A stretch of DNA of 64,000 nt from positions 88,959 through 152,958 of the forward strand of contig NZ_JAPFHA010000010.1 in NCBI RefSeq assembly GCF_026586805.1, given 5' to 3'. Source of the stretch: Niveibacterium sp. 24ML (GTDB lineage: Bacteria; Pseudomonadota; Gammaproteobacteria; Burkholderiales; Rhodocyclaceae). Under the pieces are notes generated by a model. That model was not told the origin of the DNA and did not search any database. It saw only the letters and a list, made by a program, of their open reading frames with translations. The position numbers were made by a program, and so were the translations under genes. Shown piece after piece: positions 51,041 through 58,720 of this stretch (its first letter is position 1; every line of letters begins with the position of its first letter).

Positions 51041-52890
51041 CGTGGTCTCCAGTGCATGATCTGCCCGCGCGAGATCGATCTCAGTACGGTTTCTGTGAAG
51101 CTGTTCAGGCTCACATGCCGCGCGAAAAAGCGCTCAAGCACAGCGCCGAGCAAGAAGGCACTGCCGCCCTCAAACGCTAGTTCATCGACATCGAGTGTGA
51201 TCTGAATGCCCCGGCCGAAACACAATGGGCCGGGCATGGGCAGGCGCGTCACGACGGGGCGCGCTTCGATCGAGCGCAGACCTTCAATCTGGCGTCGCAT
51301 GCCCGCGTCCGACGTGCTTGCATAAAGTTCGAACATCTCGCGCAGGGCGGCTGCGCCGCTTTGCTTGTCGCTATCGAGCAAGGAAAGATAGTTCAGGGAC
51401 AAGTGGCTGACGAGCTTCCAGGCCGAGGCGCCGTCCGCAATCGCCGCGTAGGGTTTGCATGGCCCTTTGATGGCCTTGATCGACTCGACTGGCGCCGAAA
51501 TGTCGAGCGAAAAGTCGCTGCGGGTCAGCCCGAGCGGCATCAGGATCGGAAGGTCGCGGTTGGTGCACAACGCGCGCAGCGACAACTGCCGCAGATCGGG
51601 CCGGTAGGGTGCCTCCTGCGGATCGACAAGCGAGATGAAGACTTCGCTTCCGATATAGCTGGAGCGTGCGCCAACGCGCTTCTGCTTTTCCGAGTAGAGG
51701 CGCGGTTCGCGTCGCAGGGTATAGAAGCCGTGGGGGCGGGTCTCGGAGGCCAGATACTCGGCGTAGAAGGGCTCGAAAGCTTGCTCGCTATCGGGGCCGG
51801 TGCCGTGGCCGGTGACTTCGGTGAGGTCATAAACCTCGAAATCCATTGGGCGCGTGCGGTCAACGATGACCTGAAACTCGTGATTCGCATCGTCGATGTG
51901 AATGCGGTCAGTGCGGCGTGCAAACAGGTTGATCGCCGGGGTGCAATGCAGCGCGAAGTTAGCCGGTTCAACGACGCTCTCGAGTACGGCGTCGCCGCGC
52001 GAAAACAGCAGGATGATCTCGATTTCGGAACCGTCGTGGCGCGAGAAGGCGGGGCGGAGCCCGTCGATGTCGAAGAACAGGTAGCGCTGAGGAAACGAGA
52101 AATACTCCTGCAGCAGCCGATAGCCCCCAAAAGCCCGCGTTGCGGTAGGGAGTAGCGCCTCCTCGTCACCGAAGCCTGCAAGGGCGATCTTTTCTGGTGC
52201 GATGAACTCGTGCCAGACGTCGGTTTGCCCGGCGGGGGTGACAACCGCGCCAAGACACGCCGCCCCGACATATTCGTGCAGGCGGTACGCCACTTCGTCG
52301 GCACCGGCCAGGAAGAACCGGAGCCGCTCTGCGGCAATCTGCTTGAAGTTCAGGCCAGCGGTTGCGCGCAGGCGAAGGCGAACGCCACCCTTGACGCGCA
52401 CACCCGGCGCCAACCTTGGCAAGGGGACGTCTGGCGCGAAGGAGAAATAGCGCGCTTGCGCTACTTCCAGCGGCCATAGGGTCACGTCTTGCGCGGTGGT
52501 GAATTCGCACGCCGACACATCGCTCTTGGTGACTGTGCTTTGCAGCGCCGTGCCGCGCGGAATGCGCACGCCGGCGCCCAGGTTCGGATCGCCAAGCACT
52601 GGTTGCAACTGGGCCACCAGCATTGCGGGGGTCGGCGCGAGGTAGTGCGGGTAGAGCATCTCCAGCAAACGCTGGGTGAAACGTGGGAACTCGGCGTCAA
52701 TCTTCAACTGCACACGCGACGCGAGGAAGGCGAAACCTTCCATCAGCCGTTCGACATACGGATCAGTAACTTCGATGCCGTCGATACCAAGCCGCCCGGC
52801 AATCTTCGGGAACTGCTGCGCGAACTCAGCCCCCATCTCGCGAAGGTGGCGAAGTTCATCGTTGTAGTAGCGAAGCAGTCGTGGATCCAT
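51016..52890 (-). CDS. tssF: T6SS baseplate protein TssF
   Basis: The 624-residue wedge protein opens with the invariant MDPRLLRYYNDELRHLREMG and FAQQFPKIAGRLG. It then has DPYVERLMEGFAFLASRVQLKID and FTQRLLEMLYPHYLAPTPAM. A central FSFPQRYLFFDIDG is typical of TssF. The C-terminal part ends in SRGQIMHWRPRCGLRPTL and overlaps the tssG start by 25 bases, a strong coupling in keeping with the TssF2-TssG wedge stoichiometry. It is six bases after tssE. Confidence 0.96.
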   Translation of the reverse strand: MDPRLLRYYNDELRHLREMGAEFAQQFPKIAGRLGIDGIEVTDPYVERLMEGFAFLASRVQLKIDAEFPRFTQRLLEMLYPHYLAPTPAMLVAQLQPVLGDPNLGAGVRIPRGTALQSTVTKSDVSACEFTTAQDVTLWPLEVAQARYFSFAPDVPLPRLAPGVRVKGGVRLRLRATAGLNFKQIAAERLRFFLAGADEVAYRLHEYVGAACLGAVVTPAGQTDVWHEFIAPEKIALAGFGDEEALLPTATRAFGGYRLLQEYFSFPQRYLFFDIDGLRPAFSRHDGSEIEIILLFSRGDAVLESVVEPANFALHCTPAINLFARRTDRIHIDDANHEFQVIVDRTRPMDFEVYDLTEVTGHGTGPDSEQAFEPFYAEYLASETRPHGFYTLRREPRLYSEKQKRVGARSSYIGSEVFISLVDPQEAPYRPDLRQLSLRALCTNRDLPILMPLGLTRSDFSLDISAPVESIKAIKGPCKPYAAIADGASAWKLVSHLSLNYLSLLDSDKQSGAAALREMFELYASTSDAGMRRQIEGLRSIEARPVVTRLPMPGPLCFGRGIQITLDVDELAFEGGSAFLLGAVLERFFARHVSLNSFTETVLRSISRGQIMHWRPRCGLRPTL

Positions 52891-52896
52891 GGGGTG

Positions 52897-53403
52897 TCAG
52901 GCGTTGGCGTCGGCGAGTTCTACCTGGCCGGTTTCGAGGTCAACCTCGGTGCGCAAGAGCAATTCGAGCGGCACTGGCTGGGCCCACAGTTGCGCCGAAA
53001 TCTTCACACTGACCACGTTGTGCCAGTTCAGCACGCTGTCTTGCGTGATGGCTTCAACGTTGAGCGTCTCAGCCAGAATCCGCGGCTCAAACCGCAAGAT
53101 CGCTTCACGGATTGCGCGTTCCAGGTCCCCGACATCCAGCGTCGAAGCTGTCTCCCCCGAGAATGCCGGCAAGCCGAAATTGATCACCGATCGTTCGACT
53201 TCGGGATAGGCGCTCAGGTCTTCGGTGGCGGCGAGTCGGGTAGCGTTCATGATCCAGCCGAGGTCGCGCAGCACTGCAGCCCGTAGTTGGCTCTTTGTCA
53301 GCACGCGACGTTCGCGGGTCTCGACCTGCACGCTAGGCTCGTCGTCGGTCAAACGATCGAGAAGCGCGGGTTGAAGTCGATCCAGCGGGGTGAGTTCGAC
53401 CAT
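52897..53403 (-). CDS. tssE: T6SS baseplate protein TssE (gp25-like)
   Basis: A 168-residue gp25-like protein that sits at the start of sheath assembly. It has LDRLQPALLDRLTDDEP at the N-terminus, AVLRDLGWIMNATRL, ERSVINFGLPAFSG and the gp25 EPRILAETLN region. It is two bases after tagJ in the same direction, consistent with the tagJ-tssE association seen in systems that carry both. Confidence 0.95.
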   Translation of the reverse strand: MVELTPLDRLQPALLDRLTDDEPSVQVETRERRVLTKSQLRAAVLRDLGWIMNATRLAATEDLSAYPEVERSVINFGLPAFSGETASTLDVGDLERAIREAILRFEPRILAETLNVEAITQDSVLNWHNVVSVKISAQLWAQPVPLELLLRTEVDLETGQVELADANA

Positions 53404-53405
53404 GC

Positions 53406-54221
53406 TTACCCGGCCACCGGGGCGGCATTGAAGCGGATTTCGCGGATGCCCATCAGCGGGAGGTCTCCCGCATCGGTCGTGAGAACGCGTTGGCCCGATC
53501 CGTGATAGCTGCCATCGCCGACTTCAGTCCATTCGGTCTTGCGCGCAAGCCGAATCAGCGAGTCGCCACTGCTTTCAGAACCGGGATAGCGTGTCGGAAT
53601 CACGCCGACGGCCTCGCCACCGTTGGTGAACTCGAAGTGAGCCGGCATCCAGACCAGATCGCGCAAGTCTTCCGGGGCTTCAATGGACAATCGGGTCAGC
53701 GCCGAGAAGGGCACGAAATAGTACTTGCCATTAATGACCGCCTCGCATACCGGGCCTAGCCGCATGTCGGCATCCGCAATCCACGCAAAGGGCTGCTCGT
53801 CAATCGTTCCGCTTGTTGCGGGGGCTTCTTCAAATGCGCGTTCGCGCAGCGAGGCGGCTTGTGCGGTATTGCCCTGACCACGGTTGAGCAGCGATTCGAT
53901 CAGCAGTGCCAGCCATTGCTCGGGCATGCCAAAAATCAGCGGCGATCGCCGTCCTGCGAACACATCGGCGCGCAAGGCCTCGCAACGCAGCGCCTCGCGG
54001 TACATCTGAGCCATTGCCAGTGACGAAGCGTCAAGCTCGGCGGCGACATTGAGCTGATTGAGGGCGCGATCCCACTGGCCCTGAACCGACAGCAACTGGA
54101 ACAGGAATATGCGCAGCTTGGCATCGGCCGGGTTGGCACGGACGCCGTCCTGAAGGAACTTGAGGGCGCTGTCGGGATCCGCGTCTCGAATGGCTTGTTC
54201 TGCGGCGGCTACCGGATTCAT
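53406..54221 (-). CDS. tagJ: T6SS accessory protein TagJ (ImpE)
   Basis: The 271-residue ImpE-family protein binds the N-terminus of TssB in systems whose sheath has this contact, helping ClpV-driven recycling. The N-terminal half is TPR-like (DPDSALKFLQDGVRANPADAKLR, QWDRALNQLNVAAELD). The C-terminal half has the ImpE core: PFAWIADADMRLGPVCEAV, YYFVPFSALTRLSIEAPEDL, DLVWMPAHFEFTNGGE and VIPTRYPGSE. Its presence places this T6SS with the TagJ-containing subgroup that includes the H1 system of Pseudomonas aeruginosa. Confidence 0.94.
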   Translation of the reverse strand: MNPVAAAEQAIRDADPDSALKFLQDGVRANPADAKLRIFLFQLLSVQGQWDRALNQLNVAAELDASSLAMAQMYREALRCEALRADVFAGRRSPLIFGMPEQWLALLIESLLNRGQGNTAQAASLRERAFEEAPATSGTIDEQPFAWIADADMRLGPVCEAVINGKYYFVPFSALTRLSIEAPEDLRDLVWMPAHFEFTNGGEAVGVIPTRYPGSESSGDSLIRLARKTEWTEVGDGSYHGSGQRVLTTDAGDLPLMGIREIRFNAAPVAG

Positions 54222-54250
54222 TGGAAGTCCTTGTCGGGATTCAGCTTCGG

Positions 54251-54739
54251 TTAGTCGGGCTGGACGTCGGTTTCAAAAATCATCGCGCCGCGTGATCCGC
54301 CGGTTTTTGTCTGCGGTTGGTATTGGACCGAGATCTTCTGGAAGCCAATCCGCACAATTTCAGATAGAACGGCGCCTTCGTTATTCAAGGACCCAAGATG
54401 CTGGTGGGTAATGCGTGCTTTTTCTAGGGTGATGGTGAAGTAGTCGAGCGGGTCGACACCACCGGCCTTGCGAACCGACAAAGTCAGTTTCTTGATTATT
54501 TCGTTGTTACGCAGTGCAGCCATCAGTGCAGTGCTCGCCGAATCGACACGTTTGATAAGCTCAAGCTCCTGCAGCGATGTGCGGCCGGAGCGCTGACTCA
54601 GCGCTTCCTGTGATGCGTCCATGCCCCATGACCATCCAAGGATATTGATTTCGTCTGGGTGTTTGGGGTCGATTGACTCTCCTCTGATCAGGCCTTGCCG
54701 TGTGCCTTCAATTTTGACAAACATGTCACTCTGGGACAT
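54251..54739 (-). CDS. tssD: T6SS inner-tube protein Hcp, copy 1
   Basis: The 162-residue Hcp forms hexamer rings that stack into the tube and carry small effectors. Family features are DMFVKIEGTRQGLIRGES, EINILGWSWGMDAS and a C-terminal strand SVQYQPQTKTGG. It differs greatly from copy 2, which lies 94 bases upstream in the transcript, so the two probably load different cargo. GC content is about 50 percent, much lower than tssB/tssC. A stem-loop without a U-run separates the two hcp genes. Confidence 0.93.
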   Translation of the reverse strand: MSQSDMFVKIEGTRQGLIRGESIDPKHPDEINILGWSWGMDASQEALSQRSGRTSLQELELIKRVDSASTALMAALRNNEIIKKLTLSVRKAGGVDPLDYFTITLEKARITHQHLGSLNNEGAVLSEIVRIGFQKISVQYQPQTKTGGSRGAMIFETDVQPD

Positions 54740-54784
54740 CTAAACGGCACTCCAAACTATGGTATTGATTGAGGTCTCTCTGCT

Positions 54785-54815
54785 ACTTGGGCACCTTTTC
54801 TGACGGCGCCCAAGT
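54785..54815 (-). other. Stem-loop between hcp copy 2 and hcp copy 1
   Basis: ACTTGGGC and GCCCAAGT form an eight-base-pair stem with a 15-base loop, just after the hcp2 stop. No T-run follows in the direction of transcription, so an mRNA-stabilising or processing role for the hcp2 message is more likely than full termination. Confidence 0.5.
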
Positions 54816-54833
54816 CTGAGTTTCGTCTGCGAA

Positions 54834-55319
54834 TCACTTAACCGCGTTTGCGGGTACGTTCCATGTCAAGGTCTTTGGACCGCCGTCTTTACCGCCCTTT
54901 GCATTCTGTGGCTGGTACTCAAACTTAACTTTCGCGAAATTTAGCGTCACGTTTTCCGTAAGTCTGTCTTCGCCGCCGCTCCCGCCCGTAGATACAGAGG
55001 TAACGAGTACTTCTTCAAGCGTGATTTTGATGTATTCCAGCGGCGTATCACCTGCTTTGCGCACAACGAGCGTCGCTTGATCAAGGTGGCTACCTTTGCA
55101 GCACGCCAACATCAATGCGTTGGACGAGGCGTCAACATACTTTGTGAGAGAAAGGTCTTGGACGCTAACTTTTCCGGAGCCACCTCCTCCGCCAACGTGT
55201 GTTGTACCAGATTGAGACATACCCCAGCTCCAAGCAAGGATGTCTATTTCCTTCTTGTGCGTACTGTCATTCGACTCTCCATCGATGGTGGAAATCTTGA
55301 TGAACATATCAACGGCCAT
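54834..55319 (-). CDS. tssD: T6SS inner-tube protein Hcp, copy 2
   Basis: The 161-residue Hcp has AVDMFIKISTIDGESNDSTH, EIDILAWSWGMSQSG and a C-terminal VKFEYQPQNAKGG. A six-Gly loop (HVGGGGGSGK) follows the first strands, and another Gly-rich turn (STGGSGGED) follows later; both are absent in copy 1. The ATG at 55319 has AGGAGAG upstream; the frame open to 55388 is not supported. A 174-base spacer with two small hairpins separates it from tssC, suggesting its own processing or promoter for high expression of the tube protein. Confidence 0.93.
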   Translation of the reverse strand: MAVDMFIKISTIDGESNDSTHKKEIDILAWSWGMSQSGTTHVGGGGGSGKVSVQDLSLTKYVDASSNALMLACCKGSHLDQATLVVRKAGDTPLEYIKITLEEVLVTSVSTGGSGGEDRLTENVTLNFAKVKFEYQPQNAKGGKDGGPKTLTWNVPANAVK

Positions 55320-55493
55320 GGTGTCTCTCCTAGGTAAATTGAATGATGATTGCGCTCTTCGGGAGCGATTGGGTTTGCGAAGGCCCATCCCCCGACATTA
55401 TCGGGCTCTGCAAACTGATACAGCTCAGCGACTGGTTAGAGCCCAGTTCAACCAGCGCATATGGATTAAGTCCGGAGAAGGCTGGTACCACGA

Positions 55494-56990
55494 TTACGCC
55501 GCCTTTTGCGAGGGAAGCTTGGATACCAATCGAAGAGATACTGTCAGGCCTTCGAGTTGATAGTGTGGTCGCAAGAAGAACTTTGAGGCGTAGTAGCCAG
55601 GGTTGCCCTCAACCTCTTCAACCCTAACTTCTGCTGCAGCAAGGGGGCGTCTAGCTTTCGTGTCATCAGAAGAATGAGCAGGGTCGCCGTCAACGTAATT
55701 CATGATCCAATCTTGCAACCAGCGCTCCATATCATTACGCTCTTTGAACGAGCCGACTTTGTCGCGCACGATGCACTTGAGGTAGTGGGCAAAACGGCAG
55801 CATGCGAACAGGTAGGGCAGGCGTGCAGCCAAGTTTGCATTCGCCGTCGCATCCGGATCGTCATACTCGGCGGGCTTCTGCAGCGATTGCGCGCCGATGA
55901 AAGCGGCGAAGTCGGAATTCTTGCGGTGGATGAGTGGCATGAAGCCGCATTTCGCCAACTCGGCTTCACGGCGATCGCTGATGGCGATTTCGGTCGGGCA
56001 CTTCATGTCGACGCCGCCGTCGTCGGTCGGGAAGCTATGCACGGGCAGTCCCTCAACCGCGCCGCCCGACTCAATGCCACGGATGCGTGAGCACCAGCCG
56101 AATTCCTTGAACGAGCGATTGATGTTCACAGCCATGGCGTAGGCTGAGTTCGCCCAGGTGTATTTGCTGTGATCTGCTGCGCCGGTGTCTTCTTCGAAGT
56201 TGAAGGCCTCGACAGGGCTCGTCTTGGCGCCGTATGGCAAGCGGGCAAGAAAGCGCGGCATGGCAAGGCCAATGTATCGCGCGTCGTCAGAGTCGCGCAG
56301 TGAACGCCATGCGGCGTACTCGGGTGTTGAGAAGATCTTGGTCAGATCGCGCGGATTGGCCAGTTCCTGCCAGGATCCCATCTGCATCACGGTCGGCGAA
56401 ACGCCTGAAATGAAGGGGGCGTGAGCCGAGGCCGCTACCTTTGCCATTTCTCCGAGCAGTTCGACATCCGGTGCGCTTTGATCGAAGTGATAGTCACCTA
56501 CCAGGCAACCGAAAGGTTCGCCGCCGAACTGGCCGTACTCTTCCTCATAGACCTTCTTGAAGAGCGGGCTTTGATCCCATGCGGTGCCCTTGTAGCGCTT
56601 GAGCGTCTTGCCGAGCTCCGCCTTGGACATGTTCATCACGCGGATCTTGAGTTGCTCGTCGGTCTCAGTGTTGTTGACCAGGTAGTGCAAACCACGCCAC
56701 GCGCCCTCAAGCTTCTGAAAGTCCTCGCTGTGCATGATCAGGTTGATCTGCTCGGAGAGCTTGCGGTCGAGTTCGGCAATCATCGACTCGATCGACTTGA
56801 TGACGTCAGAGCCGATTAACTGGGTCTGCGATAGCGCTTGCTGTGCCAGTGTCTGAACGGCACGGCTGACCGCGTCGCGCGCTTCGTCGGTCTTGGGTTT
56901 GAACTCGCGTTGCAGCAGTGATGAAAAGTCGCCGCCTTCGGCAACGGTACTGGCAGCTTGCGATTCAGTCTGCATCTGCGGATCGGCCAT
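55494..56990 (-). CDS. tssC: T6SS contractile sheath large subunit TssC
   Basis: The 498-residue sheath protein has LEGAWRGLHYLVNNTETDEQLKIRV, QFGGEPFGCLVGDYHFD, AHAPFISGVSP, MPRFLARLPYG, WANSAYAMAVNINRSFKEFGWCSRIRG and a C-terminal GNPGYYASKFFLRPHYQLEG. The last segment supplies strands to the handshake interlock with TssB. GGAGG lies before the ATG. It is 47 bases after tssB and ends 174 bases before hcp2. Confidence 0.97.
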   Translation of the reverse strand: MADPQMQTESQAASTVAEGGDFSSLLQREFKPKTDEARDAVSRAVQTLAQQALSQTQLIGSDVIKSIESMIAELDRKLSEQINLIMHSEDFQKLEGAWRGLHYLVNNTETDEQLKIRVMNMSKAELGKTLKRYKGTAWDQSPLFKKVYEEEYGQFGGEPFGCLVGDYHFDQSAPDVELLGEMAKVAASAHAPFISGVSPTVMQMGSWQELANPRDLTKIFSTPEYAAWRSLRDSDDARYIGLAMPRFLARLPYGAKTSPVEAFNFEEDTGAADHSKYTWANSAYAMAVNINRSFKEFGWCSRIRGIESGGAVEGLPVHSFPTDDGGVDMKCPTEIAISDRREAELAKCGFMPLIHRKNSDFAAFIGAQSLQKPAEYDDPDATANANLAARLPYLFACCRFAHYLKCIVRDKVGSFKERNDMERWLQDWIMNYVDGDPAHSSDDTKARRPLAAAEVRVEEVEGNPGYYASKFFLRPHYQLEGLTVSLRLVSKLPSQKAA

Positions 56991-57037
56991 TCGGTGTTCC
57001 TCCGGCTAAGATCGATTGAATGGAAGTTGAGCGGCGC

Positions 57038-57547
57038 TTAAGCGCCAGCCTCGTCGGCGGGTTTGGGTGCGGCGGCCAGCGTCTGCAGCAGGGCGGGGTC
57101 GCTGAGTACCTGCGAGATCAACTCCTCTGCGCCGGTCTTGCCATCCATGTACGTAATCAGGTTTGAGAGCTGCTGACGCGCTTCAAGCAGTTTGTTCAAT
57201 GCGTCCACCTTGCGTGCAACAGCAGCGGGCGAAAAGTCGTCCATGCTCTCGAAAGTAAGCTCTACGTTCAGGTTGCCTTCGCCGGTGAGCGTGTTGGGTA
57301 CTGCGAATGCCACGCGTGGCTTCATCGACTTGAGGCGGCTGTCAAAGTTGTCGACGTCAATCTCGAGAAACTTGCGGTCGGCGACCGGCGCCAGCGGTTC
57401 GGCCGGCTTGCCTGAGAGATCCGCCAGTACGCCCATGACGAAAGGCAGTTGCACCTTCTTTTCGGCGCCATAAAGCTCGACGTCGTATTCGATCTGTACC
57501 CGCGGTGCACGATTTCGTGCGATGAACTTCTGGCTGCTGTCTGCCAT
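57038..57547 (-). CDS. tssB: T6SS contractile sheath small subunit TssB
   Basis: The 169-residue protein pairs with TssC in the sheath. Its features are QKFIARNRAPRVQIEYDVELYG (the TssC-contact and TagJ/ClpV end), LPFVMGVLADLSG, FDSRLKSMKPRVAFAVPN and a C-terminal helix region DALNKLLEARQQLSNLITYMDG. The ATG at 57547 fits the family; the frame open to 57631 starts inside the tssA end region and is not used. It follows tssA by 55 bases. Confidence 0.96.
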   Translation of the reverse strand: MADSSQKFIARNRAPRVQIEYDVELYGAEKKVQLPFVMGVLADLSGKPAEPLAPVADRKFLEIDVDNFDSRLKSMKPRVAFAVPNTLTGEGNLNVELTFESMDDFSPAAVARKVDALNKLLEARQQLSNLITYMDGKTGAEELISQVLSDPALLQTLAAAPKPADEAGA

Positions 57548-57602
57548 GTTGGCCTCCGGTCGGTTTGGGTGTTGCGGTTCCCTGTGCGGGTCGCGTGGGT
57601 CT

Positions 57603-58643
57603 TTATTCCTCTTCCAGCTTTGCTCCAACAACCTTTTCAGCCTGCGGCAGACCGTCAGGCGCGAGATCGTTCAGCAATTCAAGGAAGTTCATATTCATCA
57701 TTCGTTGCGCGCGTCGCAACACCAGTTGCACCGGATTGCTCGGTTCGGTCCGCGAAAGGTACTCGCAGACCTTTTCAAGGGTCGTGACGACGTCTTCACG
57801 AGAGCGGATTTCCCCTGGACGCGATACGACGACGGTGCCGCCTGAAATCCCGGTGGGTTCGGCTGCTACTTCGCCGGGTTCGTCGGCCGATGGTGCCGCT
57901 TGCGGGGCGATGCGATCGAGCAACTGCCGCACCGAATAAAGCGTGGCCTGTATTGGTTTTAGATCAATCGATTGAGCGCCGCCAACCTTGTCGCTCACAA
58001 AGGCTTCAATGGCCTTGATCGTGTCGAAAGTGGCGCGCACGCGGGCCGGTAATTCGGGGTCTTCTGCAATGCCCCTGCTGAGCATGCCGGTAATCTGGGT
58101 CTCGCTCAGCGAGGTATCAGGGCGGGCAGGCAGGCGCCCGGCGAGGACTTCGATGTCTCGCACGGTCACCGCCCCCGCTTGCCGCGTTCTCACCAGCCAG
58201 GCTTCGCGGATGTCTCCCAGCACGGCTTCGGGGGCAACGAGCGGCGCAAGCGCGTTCACCCGCATGGTGGGGTCGTTGTCGTCGTCTGCATCAAGTTCGG
58301 GGTGGAGCGCGTCCCAGTATTGCTCAAGCAGGGCCTTGATGAGGCTGACGCCCTCGGCAAATCCGGAAAAGCCGCTGGTGTGTGTCGATGCGCGAAGAAG
58401 GTGAATCGCGATACGCAGATCCTTGCTGCGAGACAGCAAGGCGCTGGCGAGTCGATTGACCTGCGGCCAGTCTGGTCCGCTGCCTTCGATGCGCTTTACG
58501 CCGGAGCCATCGTCGGTTCCGAACTCCTGGTCAGGCTGCGCGCGGGCGGCTTCTTCGAGTTCAAGGAATGCGGCGTCGTACTCGAGATTCGGGCCGCACG
58601 GCGAGCTGTCTGAAACCGGCTTCAGGAAACCTTCAAGATCCAC
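57603..58643 (-). CDS. tssA: T6SS assembly cap protein TssA
   Basis: The 346-residue protein has an ImpA N-terminal domain: FLKPVSDSSPCGPNLEYDAAF, DWPQVNRLASALLSRSKDLRIA, and GVSLIKALLEQYWDALHPELD. It ends in a short C-terminal region with SRTEPSNPVQLVLRRAQRMM and FLELLNDLAPDG, the short-type TssA tail that stays at the baseplate. It is the first gene of the minus-strand T6SS run. A TATAAA sequence and the palindrome TGTGCACA lie 54-67 bases upstream of the start and could be part of the promoter, though no clear -35 box is seen. Confidence 0.95.
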   Translation of the reverse strand: MDLEGFLKPVSDSSPCGPNLEYDAAFLELEEAARAQPDQEFGTDDGSGVKRIEGSGPDWPQVNRLASALLSRSKDLRIAIHLLRASTHTSGFSGFAEGVSLIKALLEQYWDALHPELDADDDNDPTMRVNALAPLVAPEAVLGDIREAWLVRTRQAGAVTVRDIEVLAGRLPARPDTSLSETQITGMLSRGIAEDPELPARVRATFDTIKAIEAFVSDKVGGAQSIDLKPIQATLYSVRQLLDRIAPQAAPSADEPGEVAAEPTGISGGTVVVSRPGEIRSREDVVTTLEKVCEYLSRTEPSNPVQLVLRRAQRMMNMNFLELLNDLAPDGLPQAEKVVGAKLEEE

Positions 58644-58720
58644 GATACCCCCTCAGGAATTGCATTCAATCGTACGACGTAAATGCAGCGGTGCATTGTG
58701 CACATTTATACGACGGGCGA

